From assembly GCF_014805625.2 (NCBI RefSeq), contig NW_023998517.1, positions 2,076,192-2,140,191 of the forward strand: DNA of 64,000 nt, in the 5' to 3' direction. Position 1 is the stretch's first letter, and the number at the start of each line of letters is the position of its first letter. The notes under the pieces are model-generated. The model ran no database searches and had not been told where the DNA came from. It worked only from the letters and a program-made list of their open reading frames with translations. Source of the DNA: Glossina fuscipes (taxonomy: Eukaryota > Arthropoda > Insecta > Diptera > Glossinidae). Positions 52,721-64,000 of the stretch are shown one piece after another. Both the position numbers and the translations under genes were made by a program.

Positions 52721-53184
52721 CCATTTTTCGCTACCATATCAAATTTCAAAAGATCGTTCAAAACAGTTCCCGAAAGAAAAGTGTGAATTTTTTTGCCCAT
52801 GCAATAGGTACTTTTATATAGATTCACATGATATAGGTGAATATAGGCGACATTTTCTAGTTTAGCCGCATCAGAGTGTCAAATTTGAGTGTTTTTTCAT
52901 ATGCAGTTTTCGCTAACATACCAAATTTCAAATACCGTTAAAAATAGTTTCCATAAGCAGAATTTGAATTCGTTTAGTTTGCTTGAAAGGTAGTTTTATA
53001 TTGATTCATGAAATGCCCACAAAAATATTTTCTTTTTTTTAATATGGATGGATTAGGCTTTCAAACCAACTATATCTCAATTGTAATTATTTAACATGAG
53101 ATCTGTTAAGTCGTTAACAGAGGTATGTTAACAGAAATGGTAGGTGTCTTTACTAGTTAAATTCGAATTTATCTTCACACCCTT
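52721..53184 (-). repeat. Right inverted arm of the foldback element (short)
   Basis: The reverse complement of the outer and inner ends of the left arm, with a single copy of the unit where the left arm has at least 14. Confidence 0.9.
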
Positions 53185-53193
53185 CATAACGTA
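53185..53193 (+). other. Right target-site duplication, CATAACGTA
   Basis: Identical to 48,716-48,724. Removing the element and one copy restores continuity with other family 1 copies ('aaaaaccccataacgtatat'). Confidence 0.9.
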
Positions 53194-53570
53194 TATAAAT
53201 TTTTGGAGAGTTTCAAATTCGGAATATACCTAAGCATATCCGTCCATCTGTCCCTCTACGCAATTGTGTATTATCTGTGGTAAACATTTTCCAGTTCGGA
53301 AAAATGATGACATTGTCTACGAATTTGCAAAAGAGTTTGAAAATGATCCGAACTGGTCACAGGATACGCCTACAACGCCAACACGCCTACTCAAAAAAAA
53401 AAACTGTGAACTTTGCTTTGCGTTATGTTTGCTCGCTACTACGAAAGTACAACACACAAACCATCTGAATTTCCGCTTTCATCCCGATAACAGCAAAAAT
53501 CGCCGCGCCCACCCAATATCATAGGGTATGAAAATTTAATTCTTTTCAAACATAATCTTCTTAGCTCTTT
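53185..53570 (+). repeat. Dispersed repeat family 1, 3' half (host of the foldback insertion)
   Basis: Continues the interrupted copy: 'ttggagagtttcaaattcgg', 'catatccgtccatctgtccc', 'gtggtaaacattttcc', 'acaggatacgcctacaacgc', and 'cgcgcccacccaatatcata'. The extreme tail is lost. The open frame at 53,264-53,524 is a repeat translation. Confidence 0.8.
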
Positions 53571-54980
53571 CTTCTTGTTCTTTTGATCAAATTATACACA
53601 ATTTGTCTAAAATAATTTCATTGTTGTCGTCGAATACTGGTTTTGTAATTTAGGAAAATGCTTTTTGTTTTTCTTTATTCTGTTTACATTCTTTGCATAA
53701 GTCTAAAGAATTCTAAGCCAACAAATTAAGTCAAGTTTTGTCTCCTCTCTCTCGTGCCTCTGTTAGTGAAAACTTTAAGCAAAATTTTATGCATATGTTT
53801 TTTTTTTTCGTTCATTTTTCTTACAAAACAAATGCGATCTGATCTGATTGACCACAAGAACAATTCGTGATATGTAAAACACGACAACAAGAAAACACAC
53901 AAAGATTTTGAATAAAGTTCCAAGAATAATCTATGACTTTTAGCATAAATCGCGTTTAACTTCAATGTTATTACAAAAGCTCACTGAAAGTTCAAGGCCA
54001 CGCATCGACGAACGATATAATAAATAAAAGATTCCATGTGGGAAGCAACTACGCAAATATTTTGCTTAAGTTGCACGCTCTGCACATCAAGTGCATTATT
54101 TTATTGATTTCGAGACTCGAATATATCGATGTATCTTGATAATGTAGCAAAATTGTTTACTTTCGTGTACATATTTTGTTTTCTTTTTTTTTTTTTTTTT
54201 TTGATTAAAATTATTTACTTTCAATAATATTCAAGTAATTGTGAATTTTCAAATATTAATTTACGTTTGGCCAAGTGTGTACTGTGTACTGTTGACGTGT
54301 TTTTATTATTAGCGGCGCCCACAAGTAAATAAACAAGTGACTGGATAGTGTTTTCAAAATCGATCTGTGGCGAATATGTTTTTTTGCAATTGTATGCGCA
54401 CGTTGGCACACGCCCTCCAATGAACATGTTTACAATTTACAAATTGTACATACGCACCTATATGTATATACATATATAATAGTGTGTATATATACAGGAA
54501 GACAAATAGATAGATGGATAGATAGATTGACTGATTCGATAATGCTTACTTTCGAAACAACTTGCGTGTTTCATATTCGAGTAGTTAGACGATAGTGCTT
54601 AGATACACACACATATGTTCTTTATAAAAACGATGCACAAATGTTCCAAATTGTTAATCAATAATTTTTCTATGAGAAGCGAAAAGAAAAATGTGTTTCA
54701 AAGATAAGAAATTATTTATTATTCCAGAGAAAATTTAATTTATGGCCGCAAAAAGAGAATGTTATTAATATCTCAGTAAAATTAAAAGGCCTTCAATTTT
54801 CTTAAATGTGTGCTACGAACACGTAATCACACATGTACGCAAAACATTTCAATACCACTCACTTCCAGTAAAATTCAAACATGTTCACATTGGCTGGCAT
54901 ATGCCGCTGCATTCATTTCCATTCATGTGTAGCTCTTTAGATGAGCTAAACGCAAAAATACAAAACAAGCACATTTCTAT

Positions 54981-55012
<32 letters not shown>

Positions 55013-55424
55013 ACAGAAGTAATTATGAATGTTATAAAAGTAGAATTTAAAAAAAAAAGAAACACAAAAAAATATTTCCACACTTACACACGTAGCTGTA
55101 TATATCAACGTTTTTAGAGCATATCCACTATATCTCAACACACATAAGTAAGTAAGTAATTATGTTTACACGTATATCATCCAGTAAATAGTCGATCTGG
55201 ACAATGTTAATAATAATGTAACGCGCAGTAAAAATGCTGTTACTTAAAACGTTTCAAAAATGCGTCTCCTTCTCCTTCTCCTTCTTCGCTTTCTTTGCGT
55301 GCGATGGCGCAATCAATGGATGATGGCTAAGGGGGCTCGTTAAATGCGTATAAATTTGTATTTACATTGCATGTAACGCGATTATATCGTTATTTAATTT
55401 AAAAAAGTTATTTACTTCTTTTTT

Positions 55425-55487
55425 TTCTCTCTCTCTCCCTCTCTCTCTCTCTATCTTTCTCTCTCTTTCTCTCTCCCTCTCTCCGTA
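55425..55487. repeat. Imperfect (CT)n microsatellite
   Basis: CTCTCT runs with scattered CCCT and TTTCT interruptions. Confidence 0.85.
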
Positions 55488-55819
55488 TTTAAAAAAAAAT
55501 TGATTGGAAGGAATACTTTTCGTTATGTCAAACGCGTAAAACTATTTAAAAAAAGCAAAATTATGAATCGCTGAATACGATTTCCACAACTATAGAGGTC
55601 TAGACTAAAAAGCACACTAAATTATTTGCTTGCACAAGTTAAGCGGAGCCCCCTAGAAAAAAATGCACATACACATACATACATAAATAGTCATATATGT
55701 TTTAAAACTTGTTGTTTATTTCAAAGCGAACACGTTTAGTTGAAAGGCAAGTAAACTCTATTGCCAGAGACAACATATATTCAGAACTCATTACTTATAT
55801 TATAAATAAAAAGACGGAT

Positions 55820-55822
<3 letters not shown>

Positions 55823-55864
<42 letters not shown>
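55823..55864. repeat. (GT)n microsatellite
   Basis: About 21 uninterrupted TG units. Antisense and sense frames across it are artefacts. Confidence 0.95.
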
Positions 55865-55867
<3 letters not shown>

Positions 55868-56698
55868 ACCAGAGAATGCGAACAACAATCCTCTCCAGTA
55901 AATGGACATATATATGAGCATACACTTGTATAGATTTGTTACTGTTTTTTCTAGTTTACACATTCCTTCACACCTCACTTTTTATACGAAAAAACAGCAG
56001 TTATACCCAACATTTCAAATGTACATAACGCGTAATGCGAGTGCCATTCTCGTAACTCAATAAGCCGTTGGACTCATTCATATACATGTACATATCCATA
56101 ATCTATTTGCATAAATGAGCTTTTCTCGATCGTCTGAGCGTACATCGAAGCCTCGATTTAAGCGTTAAGTTTCGTTTTAAGTTAATCGTTTTCAAAATTT
56201 CTTCATGTTCGACTAATGGCTTATAATTATTCTATAGAAATATTTTCATAAAAGTATTTAACATAAAACTAGAAAATACACTCTCGACTAGTGGAAAATG
56301 GAAATTCGGAGCCAAACCAGATGCAATATAATCGCAATTGTCATGAAATGGAATCGTTTGATTTCTAATACACACAATTACACTTCGGAAGTTCCGTTAT
56401 GTGTATATGTATATATATATATACATGGGTAATCTTACTGAATCCATATCTTTATCTCCCTATCTGCCTATAACCTTGATTGATGCAAGCCTCAGCAAAT
56501 TGACGTATATTAAAGACTGGCAAACGTCTATACATCGGATTGAAAGTGGCTTCCGATAGACGAGGCACAAAGCACCGCACACCCAGGCACCTACAAGTAA
56601 AAATACGAAACTGTGGCACACTCCACCATTAAATATCCTGCGCCACCCTACAATCATCCATGTATCTATCCATTTTCCTAAACAAGGCTTTATATGGA

Positions 56699-56945
56699 AA
56701 GTGGCCAAAAAGGTGATCCGATCCAAACTATTTTCAACAGCGTTTGTCATTGAACTAAAACACATCTGTGAACCCAACATCTTTTAAAATTACTGTCCGT
56801 ACAGACGGAGGGACAAGCTTATTTCGGAATAGTTTTCCGCATCGGTCAGTTTAGTAAAAAATGGGTCTATCTCAAGTCCTTCTGAATGTTGCATACACAC
56901 TTAATATGCCTTTCTACTACAAGTGGTATAGAGTATAAAAAAATT
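56699..56945 (-). repeat. Dispersed repeat family 2, inverted copy
   Basis: Contains 'gtggccaaaaaggtgatccg', 'cagacggagggacaagctta', and the inverted core 'tctcaagtccttctgaatgt' + 'tgcatacacac'. Collinear with 19,742-20,035. The frame 56,460-56,780 overlaps it and was dropped. Confidence 0.65.
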
Positions 56946-57939
56946 GATAAATATTTGATAATGAAATCTATAATTAGAACCATTCTATAATCTCTTCCTC
57001 TTTATTATTAGTATCTCTGTTACCCTACGCCAGTTGCGGAAACGATATATTAAGCTCGATCCAGGATCACTCTAAATCTGACTAGCAATTGTAGCTTAAG
57101 CACAAACGCTATTAATAGTTGAAACAGGATCGGACCATTTTTACGACCGTTCACCATAAAATGCCGTATTTTCAGAAAGCTTTTATATCAAAAAAAGAAA
57201 CATTTTTAATATTCCTTCAAAAAAGTCCGCGGAAGATAGTATTTACGCTTGCTATCTGAAGCTGAAAAATTTGAATGCGTTTTGTGTAAAATTTTTCCAT
57301 AGCGCAAATACGGTCTTTGGTGTATAATTTTAAGCTTACGTTCATGGAGATGAAATGCTACTGAAAAGCTTTAACTTTTCATACTGATTACGTTTATTTT
57401 TGAGGATTTATTTTAATTCCATATATTTATTGCTGTTTATTTTCATTCAAAGTGAAGTAACCAGATTTACTCTTTTTGCGGCTCAGCGAAACCGTATTTA
57501 AAATGGTTTTGAAATAAATCGGTATTTGAAACATTACTTGTTTGTTCGAGAAATATGTACAAGATCGAAGTGAATGAAAGCCAATTTTTTTACACAAAAA
57601 AATTCCATTTGCCTTCGTATAAACTAAACGCTGTAGAACTTTTAATATTTCTGTCTGGAGAGCCACTAAATATATCCGAAGCAAATCTCTACCTTAAACA
57701 ATTTTTGCAAAATCTTAGATTAAGAGAAACTAAACTTTTAGATTTATAACTGGAATGGGCTAGCGAGGCTAGTAAGCGACGTGGAGCGTTCTACTTTTCA
57801 CACCGCCTAATAGAATTGTACCTAGGTTCGTTTTTGCCTGACTCTGATTCTGAACAATGGGTGGGGAGGGAAGCACGAAGAAGTTCATTCAATAATAATA
57901 AACCCAATTTCTCGCTGGTCATGGAAAGTTTTCAAATTA
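56946..57939. other. Non-coding, no gene recognised
   Basis: No supported gene. The frames at 57,427-57,684 and 57,555-57,749 overlap on opposite strands and match nothing I know. Confidence 0.45.
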
Positions 57940-58140
57940 CTCGTTTTAACTTACGAGAAGATAACGCATGCGAACGACGATGCACAGCACACTGTGTTCG
58001 TCTGACCGGCTGGAGCAGGTTTGAGTAGCCTGTTGAGTAGCCAGATCTTTGAAAGGCAACCGGCTAGCGGTCATGTTAATGGGCACCGTAAGATGGGAGG
58101 CGTGCGCCAGCTGTTTGCAAGACAGGCTTCGATATGAATC
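57940..58140 (+). repeat. Dispersed repeat family 3, copy B
   Basis: Collinear with 7,868-8,095: 'gcatgcg', 'gttcgtctgaccggctggag', 'gcggtcatgttaa', 'ccgtaagatgggaggcgtgc', 'caggcttcgatatg'. No coding capacity. Confidence 0.65.
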
Positions 58141-58252
58141 CAGTTCTTAGTGAAAATGTGTGAAAATTGATTCAAAGACCGGACAGGAAATCGCGCATAA
58201 AGCCAATGTTGATTAGCCTTTGCTGTCCATACTGTCCATACATAATTCGCTT

Positions 58253-58256
<4 letters not shown>

Positions 58257-58312
<56 letters not shown>

Positions 58313-58329
58313 TCTCTCTCTCTCTCTTT
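58257..58329. repeat. (CT)n microsatellite (about 70 bp)
   Basis: CT units with one CA interruption, shortly after the family 3 copy. Confidence 0.95.
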
Positions 58330-61300
58330 CTATTCACATTATTGGTCGTAATTTTTGCACTTTTTCAATTTCGTTGTGTATGTATGCATGTACGAGTATC
58401 AATTAAATGAAATGAAAAGGAAAGTTCCTACTTCCGTCCCTTGTCTTAAATTGTTGAACTAAATGCTGTTTTAAGTGCAGATATGCCTGCTGTGATGACT
58501 TGCATTAATTTAATGAAAATCGAAACGAATAAATGTGAAGAAACCAGAGTAGTAAGTAAGTACTACGTGACTGCCAGATGCGAGTTAAACGCAACATAAA
58601 TGTGTTTTCTTCTGATAAGAAGTGCAATAAACTGATATATTTATTGTTGTTATAAATAAAAAAAAACAACACTAATCCTATAGAGAGGTTTGTTGGTTAT
58701 TTTATTTACAGAAACAAATCATCAAAATAGAAAATCTTCCGTTTCGAATCTCATAAAAACGGTGTGTGAATAAAGATAAATTGCCGCCGTAAGACGAGTT
58801 AACTTGCAATGCACCTAAAGAAACAGAAAAGAAAGAAAAAACCTTTACCTGAAATTATTTCCACAAAAGTAAACTGTAATGAGTCATCTCGGCCGGATAA
58901 AGACACCCTTTAAAAATGCTACTCCTTGTACAGACGTAAAGCCCTTTGAAACATGTTTCTTAAGAACGCATATATTTTCATAGGGCTATGCAGTTAAATG
59001 TGCTTGCTATGTGCGACTGCTGAAAAACCACTGACAATAGCACTACTGATCTATTCACAGAAGATGTAAAGACTTTGACTTCATTGCAAGTGATGCTGCC
59101 GGACAATTTAAGCAATCAAATTTGTAAGCATTTAAGCTTTGATATCTTAACTACCATTTAGTTTAAGAATTTATGAGATAAAGAAACAAAACTAAGCGAA
59201 AATGTAGCTTCCTTCGTACTAATCCATTCCTTATAGCTTTCAATCAATTTAAATTCCAACAAAGTTAGTAACTAATTGACTGTGCATGTAGATTATATAA
59301 GTAAAGATCCGTCCATACGTCCCTGTCGGATTTCCTCATAAGCCTTTATCATTATTATATCCGTCATAATACTTTACATTAGAGACTGTTTTTCTCATTT
59401 CTGTCAAGTCGTCTCTTTACAATTTATTTTCATATTACGCACATTCTGTGTTTGACGAGTCTACGACTACATCGCTAAAGAGGTCAATACAATTAACTGG
59501 TTATACGAAAGGTTTTGTGAAATTCGAAGGCAAACGAGTGAGGCTGAATGTCTATCTAGGATACTAGGAAACTTTTATTAGCGCTATTTACATATTTCAC
59601 TTCTATATTATTCCCTCTTAGCTTGCGGAAACAAAAAAATGCTCATCACATAGCAAAAATAACGATGAATGGTTCGGCTTATATTGCAATTAATTTTCAG
59701 TAGAAATGACTACCATATGATGCCCTGATTAATTTACGTATGCGTTCTCACAGCTTTTTCTGAAAAATAACTATTTTCGCACTCACTAGCAGAACAACTT
59801 ACTTCGATGTCCAATGGGGAAGGTTCACATAACGCTATTGCATAGAATCGTTTAAATGAATTTGATCGTGGTAATAACTTTGTCATAAATCGGTTGTTAT
59901 TTTACTAAACCAAAACCCTCATGAGGTTAATGGTAACGCATGGTTAAGCATCTCTAAGCTTCGGTACGAAGTTTATCCCAGCAGAAGTCGCATATAGTAT
60001 TTCTTAATGGTCGCTAAAAACACGTTTTAAAAATTCTTTAAGTTCCTCGTTCTAGAATCAGGAGTATCAGGCAAAGATAACAAAGTTTGGACTTGGACAT
60101 ATGATCTCGCTAAATGAAAAGCAGTCGAATCAAAGGGATCTTTCCACGCAAAGCGCAAAGTTTGCAATACAAAACGACTGATCGTCTCTCAGTGGGGAAA
60201 AATTCAAAGTAGTCTTAAAAAAATGAGCAAAAGGGACTAAACGACGTTTAAAAAAACAGGAAAATGAAACGTGCGATGCCGAGTCATTCACGAACCATTA
60301 CTCCTGACGGTCTTTTTTTTTTTCCTTTCATTCACAACAATGCATACAAAGCGTTATTTGAAAAAAGCCAAAATGCCATACTAGTTTACAATCCAGGGCA
60401 GACCTGGAGATAACAAATCTTTCCATGAGAAAATAATGCCAACGAATGCGTCATAGATTATAAAATTTATTTTCAATTTTCATACATTCGCTCGAACTTC
60501 ACTTCACCTGCATGAATGAATAAATTTTCATAGTTCTCTTTTTTTATATAGAGCGGAAAAATCTGTTTGCTACGATCTTTACAAAATGATGGTTATCCAG
60601 CCGGATAATTTTGTAGTCGAAAACGGTTTACAACAATGTTGCCGCTGTAATAATTCTCTTTTCTCTGGCTCTTTAACGAAAATGATAAGAATTAAACAAT
60701 AACAATACGTATATGGTATGTATACATAGTTACGCTTAAATCTATATACATATATATACACATACATATATGTGTATATATACTCGAGCCATAATCAGGC
60801 TTTTCGTTAGGGGTTCTGCCTAGTGTCTCTCTCATGTATTCATTAGAAAATATGATTAAATGTCTTTACTCAATCCACGATATATATTGTATAATATCGT
60901 CCACAGTATGCTAATTGTCATCCTAGTTGGTTGTCAGCAAGAAAAGAAAAAAAAGAAAAAGACGAGATGAAGCTCCATCAGTTGGCCGGTCACACGGCAG
61001 CATTCAGTTACGAAAACAACTTGAATAATAAGTAAACATGATAACAATTTTTTTTTTTTTTTTGTTATTGTTGTTGTTGTTTTAAAAGAGGCATAATTAC
61101 TTTTGAAATCATCCAGCTCGAATATAATTCTTTGTCAATTTAAAAACTGTATAATACGCGCGCGAACATTCAGCATTTCAACACTCGGTCTGTGAGCCTC
61201 GATTGAAATACAACATAATCGCCTTCAAAAAAAAAAAAAAAAAAAAAAAAAAAGAAGAAGAAGAAGAAAAAACAATAAAAATTTTTAGTTTTAATTGAAC

Positions 61301-61505
61301 CGACGTGGGTGTACGGTAAAGGAAGATTTACTGCATTTACACACATTTGAATAAGTAATATTATGTTGTGCGTCGCGTTGTACTGTTATTAGATGTTATT
61401 ACATATTTGTTTTTTGTTTTTTTTTTTTGTATATTTTGCTTATTGTTTTCCTGACTTTGTGATAACTGTAGTTGTTGTTTTTTAATTTACTTGCCCTTTG
61501 AAATT
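58330..61505. other. Non-coding 5' flank of the LRR gene
   Basis: No gene recognised. Contains (CATA/TATA)n near 60,740-60,782, poly-T at 61,050-61,065, and a 27-bp poly-A followed by (GAA)n at 61,227-61,270. The promoter of the LRR gene should lie in the right part. A TATAATA at 61,150-61,156 with an Inr-like TTCAGCA 22 bp further is too closely spaced to be convincing. Confidence 0.45.
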
Positions 61506-64000
61506 ATGTCGGAGACAATTGATATATCAAGCGTAAGCATAAACAGGTAAATGGTTTCATATTAAAAAAAAAAAAAAAACGAAAAGACTTAAAAACCTCC
61601 TCCTGTGAAATAAAGTCGGATTTATCGGAAAATTAACTGCAGAGAAAACACATAAATTTTTTATATAGCGAGTTCAAGCTGAAATAAAGTGAATGAAAAG
61701 GAAATAACACGACTTAATGGACTCATAGATTGTCAAAAAATTGAGGTTTTTCCATAAAATTAAAAACATAGCTGATGTAAACGGTTTTTTTTTTTTTGTT
61801 ACTAAGTTACTTATCAGTAACCCGTTAGATCCNNNNNNNNNNCCGTTAGATCCTTATTCCTGCTAACTATTGGCATTTGTTTCTTATTTCAGTATCCCCA
61901 TAAATGATGGGCGTTCTTATTATGGGTCATTTAATTAATTAAGTGATTTTGGACTTTCACCAACCGCACAAAATCTCGCGAAGTAAGGCTTCGTGTTTAT
62001 CATCCTTAGGTAAAGGCTTGGCACTCTAATTAACTTTCAAAACTTCTTCGATAAGTGACAATCGGGCGATCTTAGGTCAAGGGCATAACCAAACTTCAAA
62101 TAAAACATTTTTGAACACTTATTGCTAATTGCAATAATTATTTTCCACTGTTTCCGAAATTCTTCCCTTCTTCCTTGATAACGGAACATCTAAAGTTGTC
62201 GTCCGACAACGCGGAATCCGTTACAAAATCACTAACATTTTCGCAGTCCCGCCAAATTTCTCTCGCTTTTCGATTATATTTAAACTATAGTTATTTTAAA
62301 TAAAACCCTACGAATTGTGATACTTTTCTCTTAACGCTAGAAGTCAGAAAACTTTTGTTTTATTTTAACCTATAGAACCTTTTTTAATTAATTTCCGCAA
62401 CGAATTTGTAAAATCACTGCAACAAGTCACATGGATGGATACGGATAAAAAAAATGATTTTGATGATTTTTGATACTTTGATTGAAAGAAGATTCTCGAA
62501 AAACTAACTGAAGAAGTTAGAAAAACTTGGAAATTTATTGAAATATATTTGTTAGATTCGTTCAATGTTTATTGTAATCGCAGCAAATCGGAATGTCTTT
62601 AATAATCAACCCATAATAATACCCGTAATTAAATCATGGTGCAATTTGTAATTTCAGCACTTCAACGTTATTTCAGATTTTAAAAAATTGTGCCAACTTT
62701 CAATCATACGATAGCTTACCAACCGCGGAGTATAACGACGTTTTCTCTATCGATTCCCATAACAGCTTTTATTTGGACTCCTATCCAAAAATGATTGCTA
62801 CAAATACTTACTCAATCAGCGGAAGTATATCGAATCGGAGTGCTTCGAGCGATGACTCTTGGCTCGATAATAATATACTTGAGGAAAATGGTCGAATTTC
62901 ATTAGCATATGAAAATTTAAAAACTATACCTCGACGGATAGCGGAAAAATATGCTATGCAAACAAAATTTTTAGATTTAAGTTACAATAATTTTCAAAAT
63001 CTATCCTTCTTATCATTTTTCGAAGACTTGCATACATTGATATTGGACAGAAACAGCAATTTGGATGTTAACACATTACCATTCTTGCCGAACTTGAAGA
63101 TTTTGTGGTAAGATCATATATGTGTTGTATAGTATATGTTGCATATATGTTGTCGACTGTATGTTGTATATATGGGCATATATCATATGCACCTTTAAAC
63201 GAGCTTGTGAAGAATTTCTCATTTTCATCTATAATATCTAGAAACCATGAATCACTTAACGTTATCCTCGGCTTTACAGCATACTTTCTTCTTATAATTT
63301 CATGTTAGACCAACTAAACCGAGTAGCTTTGAAAGACTAACCTTTGCTCATCATTCATTTCACTCAGTCTTTTATACATGATTCTATAAAAATTTTTTTT
63401 TCTTATGCTCACTAACGACTAACGATTATTATAAACGAAATGAGAAAAATTGTACGTTTTGCTTCCTTTCTTAAATGTACCCACTAACCCACCGCACATA
63501 GTAAACACTTTAGAGCATTTTTTTTTTTTTTTGTACTAACTTCCCATCTTCAGCAAAGCAGATTAAGTTTGATTTGAAAATGCTTTTAAAGGATGTGTAA
63601 CATGTCGTCTCTTTCTTCAATACATATTTTAGGATTAACAATTGCAATATTAAAAATGTTGTTGACTGGATACATCGCATACGTGCGCAGTGCCCAACAC
63701 TGGAGCACCTATCGATTATGGGAAATCCGGGCATTAAAGAATCATTCAATTACTGCACTCTAAATATGTACGCTTCTGCTATCTCGGCATTAAACACAGG
63801 AGACATTGATACGTTAATAATGCAGCCCGCAAACACTGCAGTCGATTACCGAGAATACATCCTGGGGATGCTGACAAATTTGGAGTATCTTGATGGGACG
63901 CCACGAAATACTTTATTGCTAAGCACATCCGGTAAAATTAACGCTAACGGTCGTATACCTTCTTCGCCAACTACTTCCTTAAGCAATGGATCCTCCTCTC
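61506..64000 (+). CDS. Leucine-rich-repeat protein, LRMDA (C10orf11)-like, 5' part; continues past the window
   Basis: Exons: 61,506-61,546 (ATG; MSETIDISSVSIN + 2 nt), 62,658-63,107, and 63,633 to beyond 64,000. Junctions are GT-AG with matching phases (phase 2 at both), giving about 286 residues so far. After a Ser-rich leader, 'ISLAYENLKTIP' (from about residue 94) begins LRR-type repeats: 'FLDLSYNNF', 'LHTLILDRN', 'LKILWINNCNI' (across the second junction), 'LEHLSIMGNPGIKE'. A capping segment 'YREYILGMLTNLEYLDG' follows, then a Ser/Thr-rich tail. The order LDLSYN..LILD.N..LWINN..CPxLEHLSIMGNP..YRxYIL..L.NLxxLDG is that of the LRMDA family, implicated in melanosome biogenesis in vertebrates. 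The fly role is unknown. A generic SDS22/LRRC protein is the alternative. The first exon is assigned from splice phase alone. A 10-N gap lies in intron 1. Confidence 0.8.
61833..61842. other. Assembly gap (10 N) in intron 1 of the LRR gene
   Basis: Ten N flanked on both sides by the same 11 bases, 'ccgttagatcc', which looks like two contig ends that overlap but were not merged. Confidence 0.98.

Larger units (their letters stand above)
48725..53184. mobile_element. Foldback-type (FB-like) transposable element, 4,460 bp
   Basis: The ends are inverted copies starting AAGGGTGYGAAGATAAATTC and flanked by a perfect 9-bp duplication. The outer arm (48,725-49,090 and its inverse 52,820-53,184) shows only about eight differences by eye over roughly 350 bp. 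The left arm (48,725-51,822) is expanded by a 183-bp tandem array. The right arm (52,721-53,184) has one equivalent unit. A minisatellite loop (51,823-52,720) separates them. No transposase frame is present, so it is non-autonomous. Long inverted arms built of tandem repeats with a 9-bp duplication match the foldback elements of flies, which are thought to be mobilised by Mutator-like transposases. A 10-N gap at 49,208 means the true length is uncertain. Confidence 0.93.
53571..56698. other. AT-rich non-coding with microsatellites
   Basis: No gene recognised. Contains poly-T near 54,184-54,202, (CA)n at 54,981-55,007, (CT)n-rich sequence at 55,425-55,487 and (GT)n at 55,823-55,864. Confidence 0.5.

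Noticed and set aside
55709..55978. Frames on both strands containing poly-Cys/Val or poly-His/Thr
   Set aside because: Direct translations of the (GT)n microsatellite.
56460..56780. 106-residue minus-strand frame
   Set aside because: It overlaps a family 2 repeat copy and has no recognised domain.
61150..61180. TATAATA plus Inr-like TTCAGCA as promoter of the LRR gene
   Set aside because: The spacing of 22 bp is too short for a TATA/Inr pair and no other core element fits.

Overview
The window is an AT-rich piece of a eukaryotic genome, almost certainly a brachyceran fly. The two gene-like sequences I can place by protein family (an AHCYL/IRBIT-type protein and an SCPx thiolase fragment) read like dipteran orthologues. 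Recognised introns are mostly 53-80 nt, as is usual in flies. The background is littered with short 'TCTGTCCGTCCGTCTG'-type dispersed repeats common in Drosophila and muscoid/tsetse genomes. The exact species is not determined; a calyptrate or tsetse-like fly is my guess.

Only about 4 percent is coding. (1) 27,584-30,302, minus strand: an AHCYL1/IRBIT-like gene. Seven coding exons are firmly supported (484 in-frame codons including the stop) and a short first coding exon is proposed. (2) 42,505-42,813, minus: a single-exon 102-residue protein with a PP1-docking-like RIRF motif and a C-terminal membrane segment. (3) 61,506 to beyond 64,000, plus: the first three coding exons of a leucine-rich-repeat protein resembling LRMDA (C10orf11). 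(4) Near 26,950-27,110, plus: a candidate small promoter and first exon with a perfect DRE (TATCGATA), behind an SCPx pseudogene fragment and a CTCF-like motif.

The rest is non-coding. It carries at least three families of dispersed short repeats, a decayed non-LTR reverse transcriptase (19.07-19.70 kb), a decayed mariner transposase (about 21.95-22.48 kb), a degenerate three-copy tandem repeat (14.13-14.59 kb), and many microsatellites and homopolymer tracts.

The most striking object is at 48,725-53,184: a 4.46-kb foldback-type transposable element. It has a perfect 9-bp target duplication (CATAACGTA), long inverted arms, at least 14 near-identical 183-bp tandem units confined to the left arm, and a palindrome-rich minisatellite loop. 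It is inserted inside a copy of one of the dispersed repeat families, whose two halves resume exactly at the duplication. An assembly gap (10 N) lies inside the tandem array, so the array is probably longer than shown. A second 10-N gap (61,833) lies in the first intron of the LRR gene.
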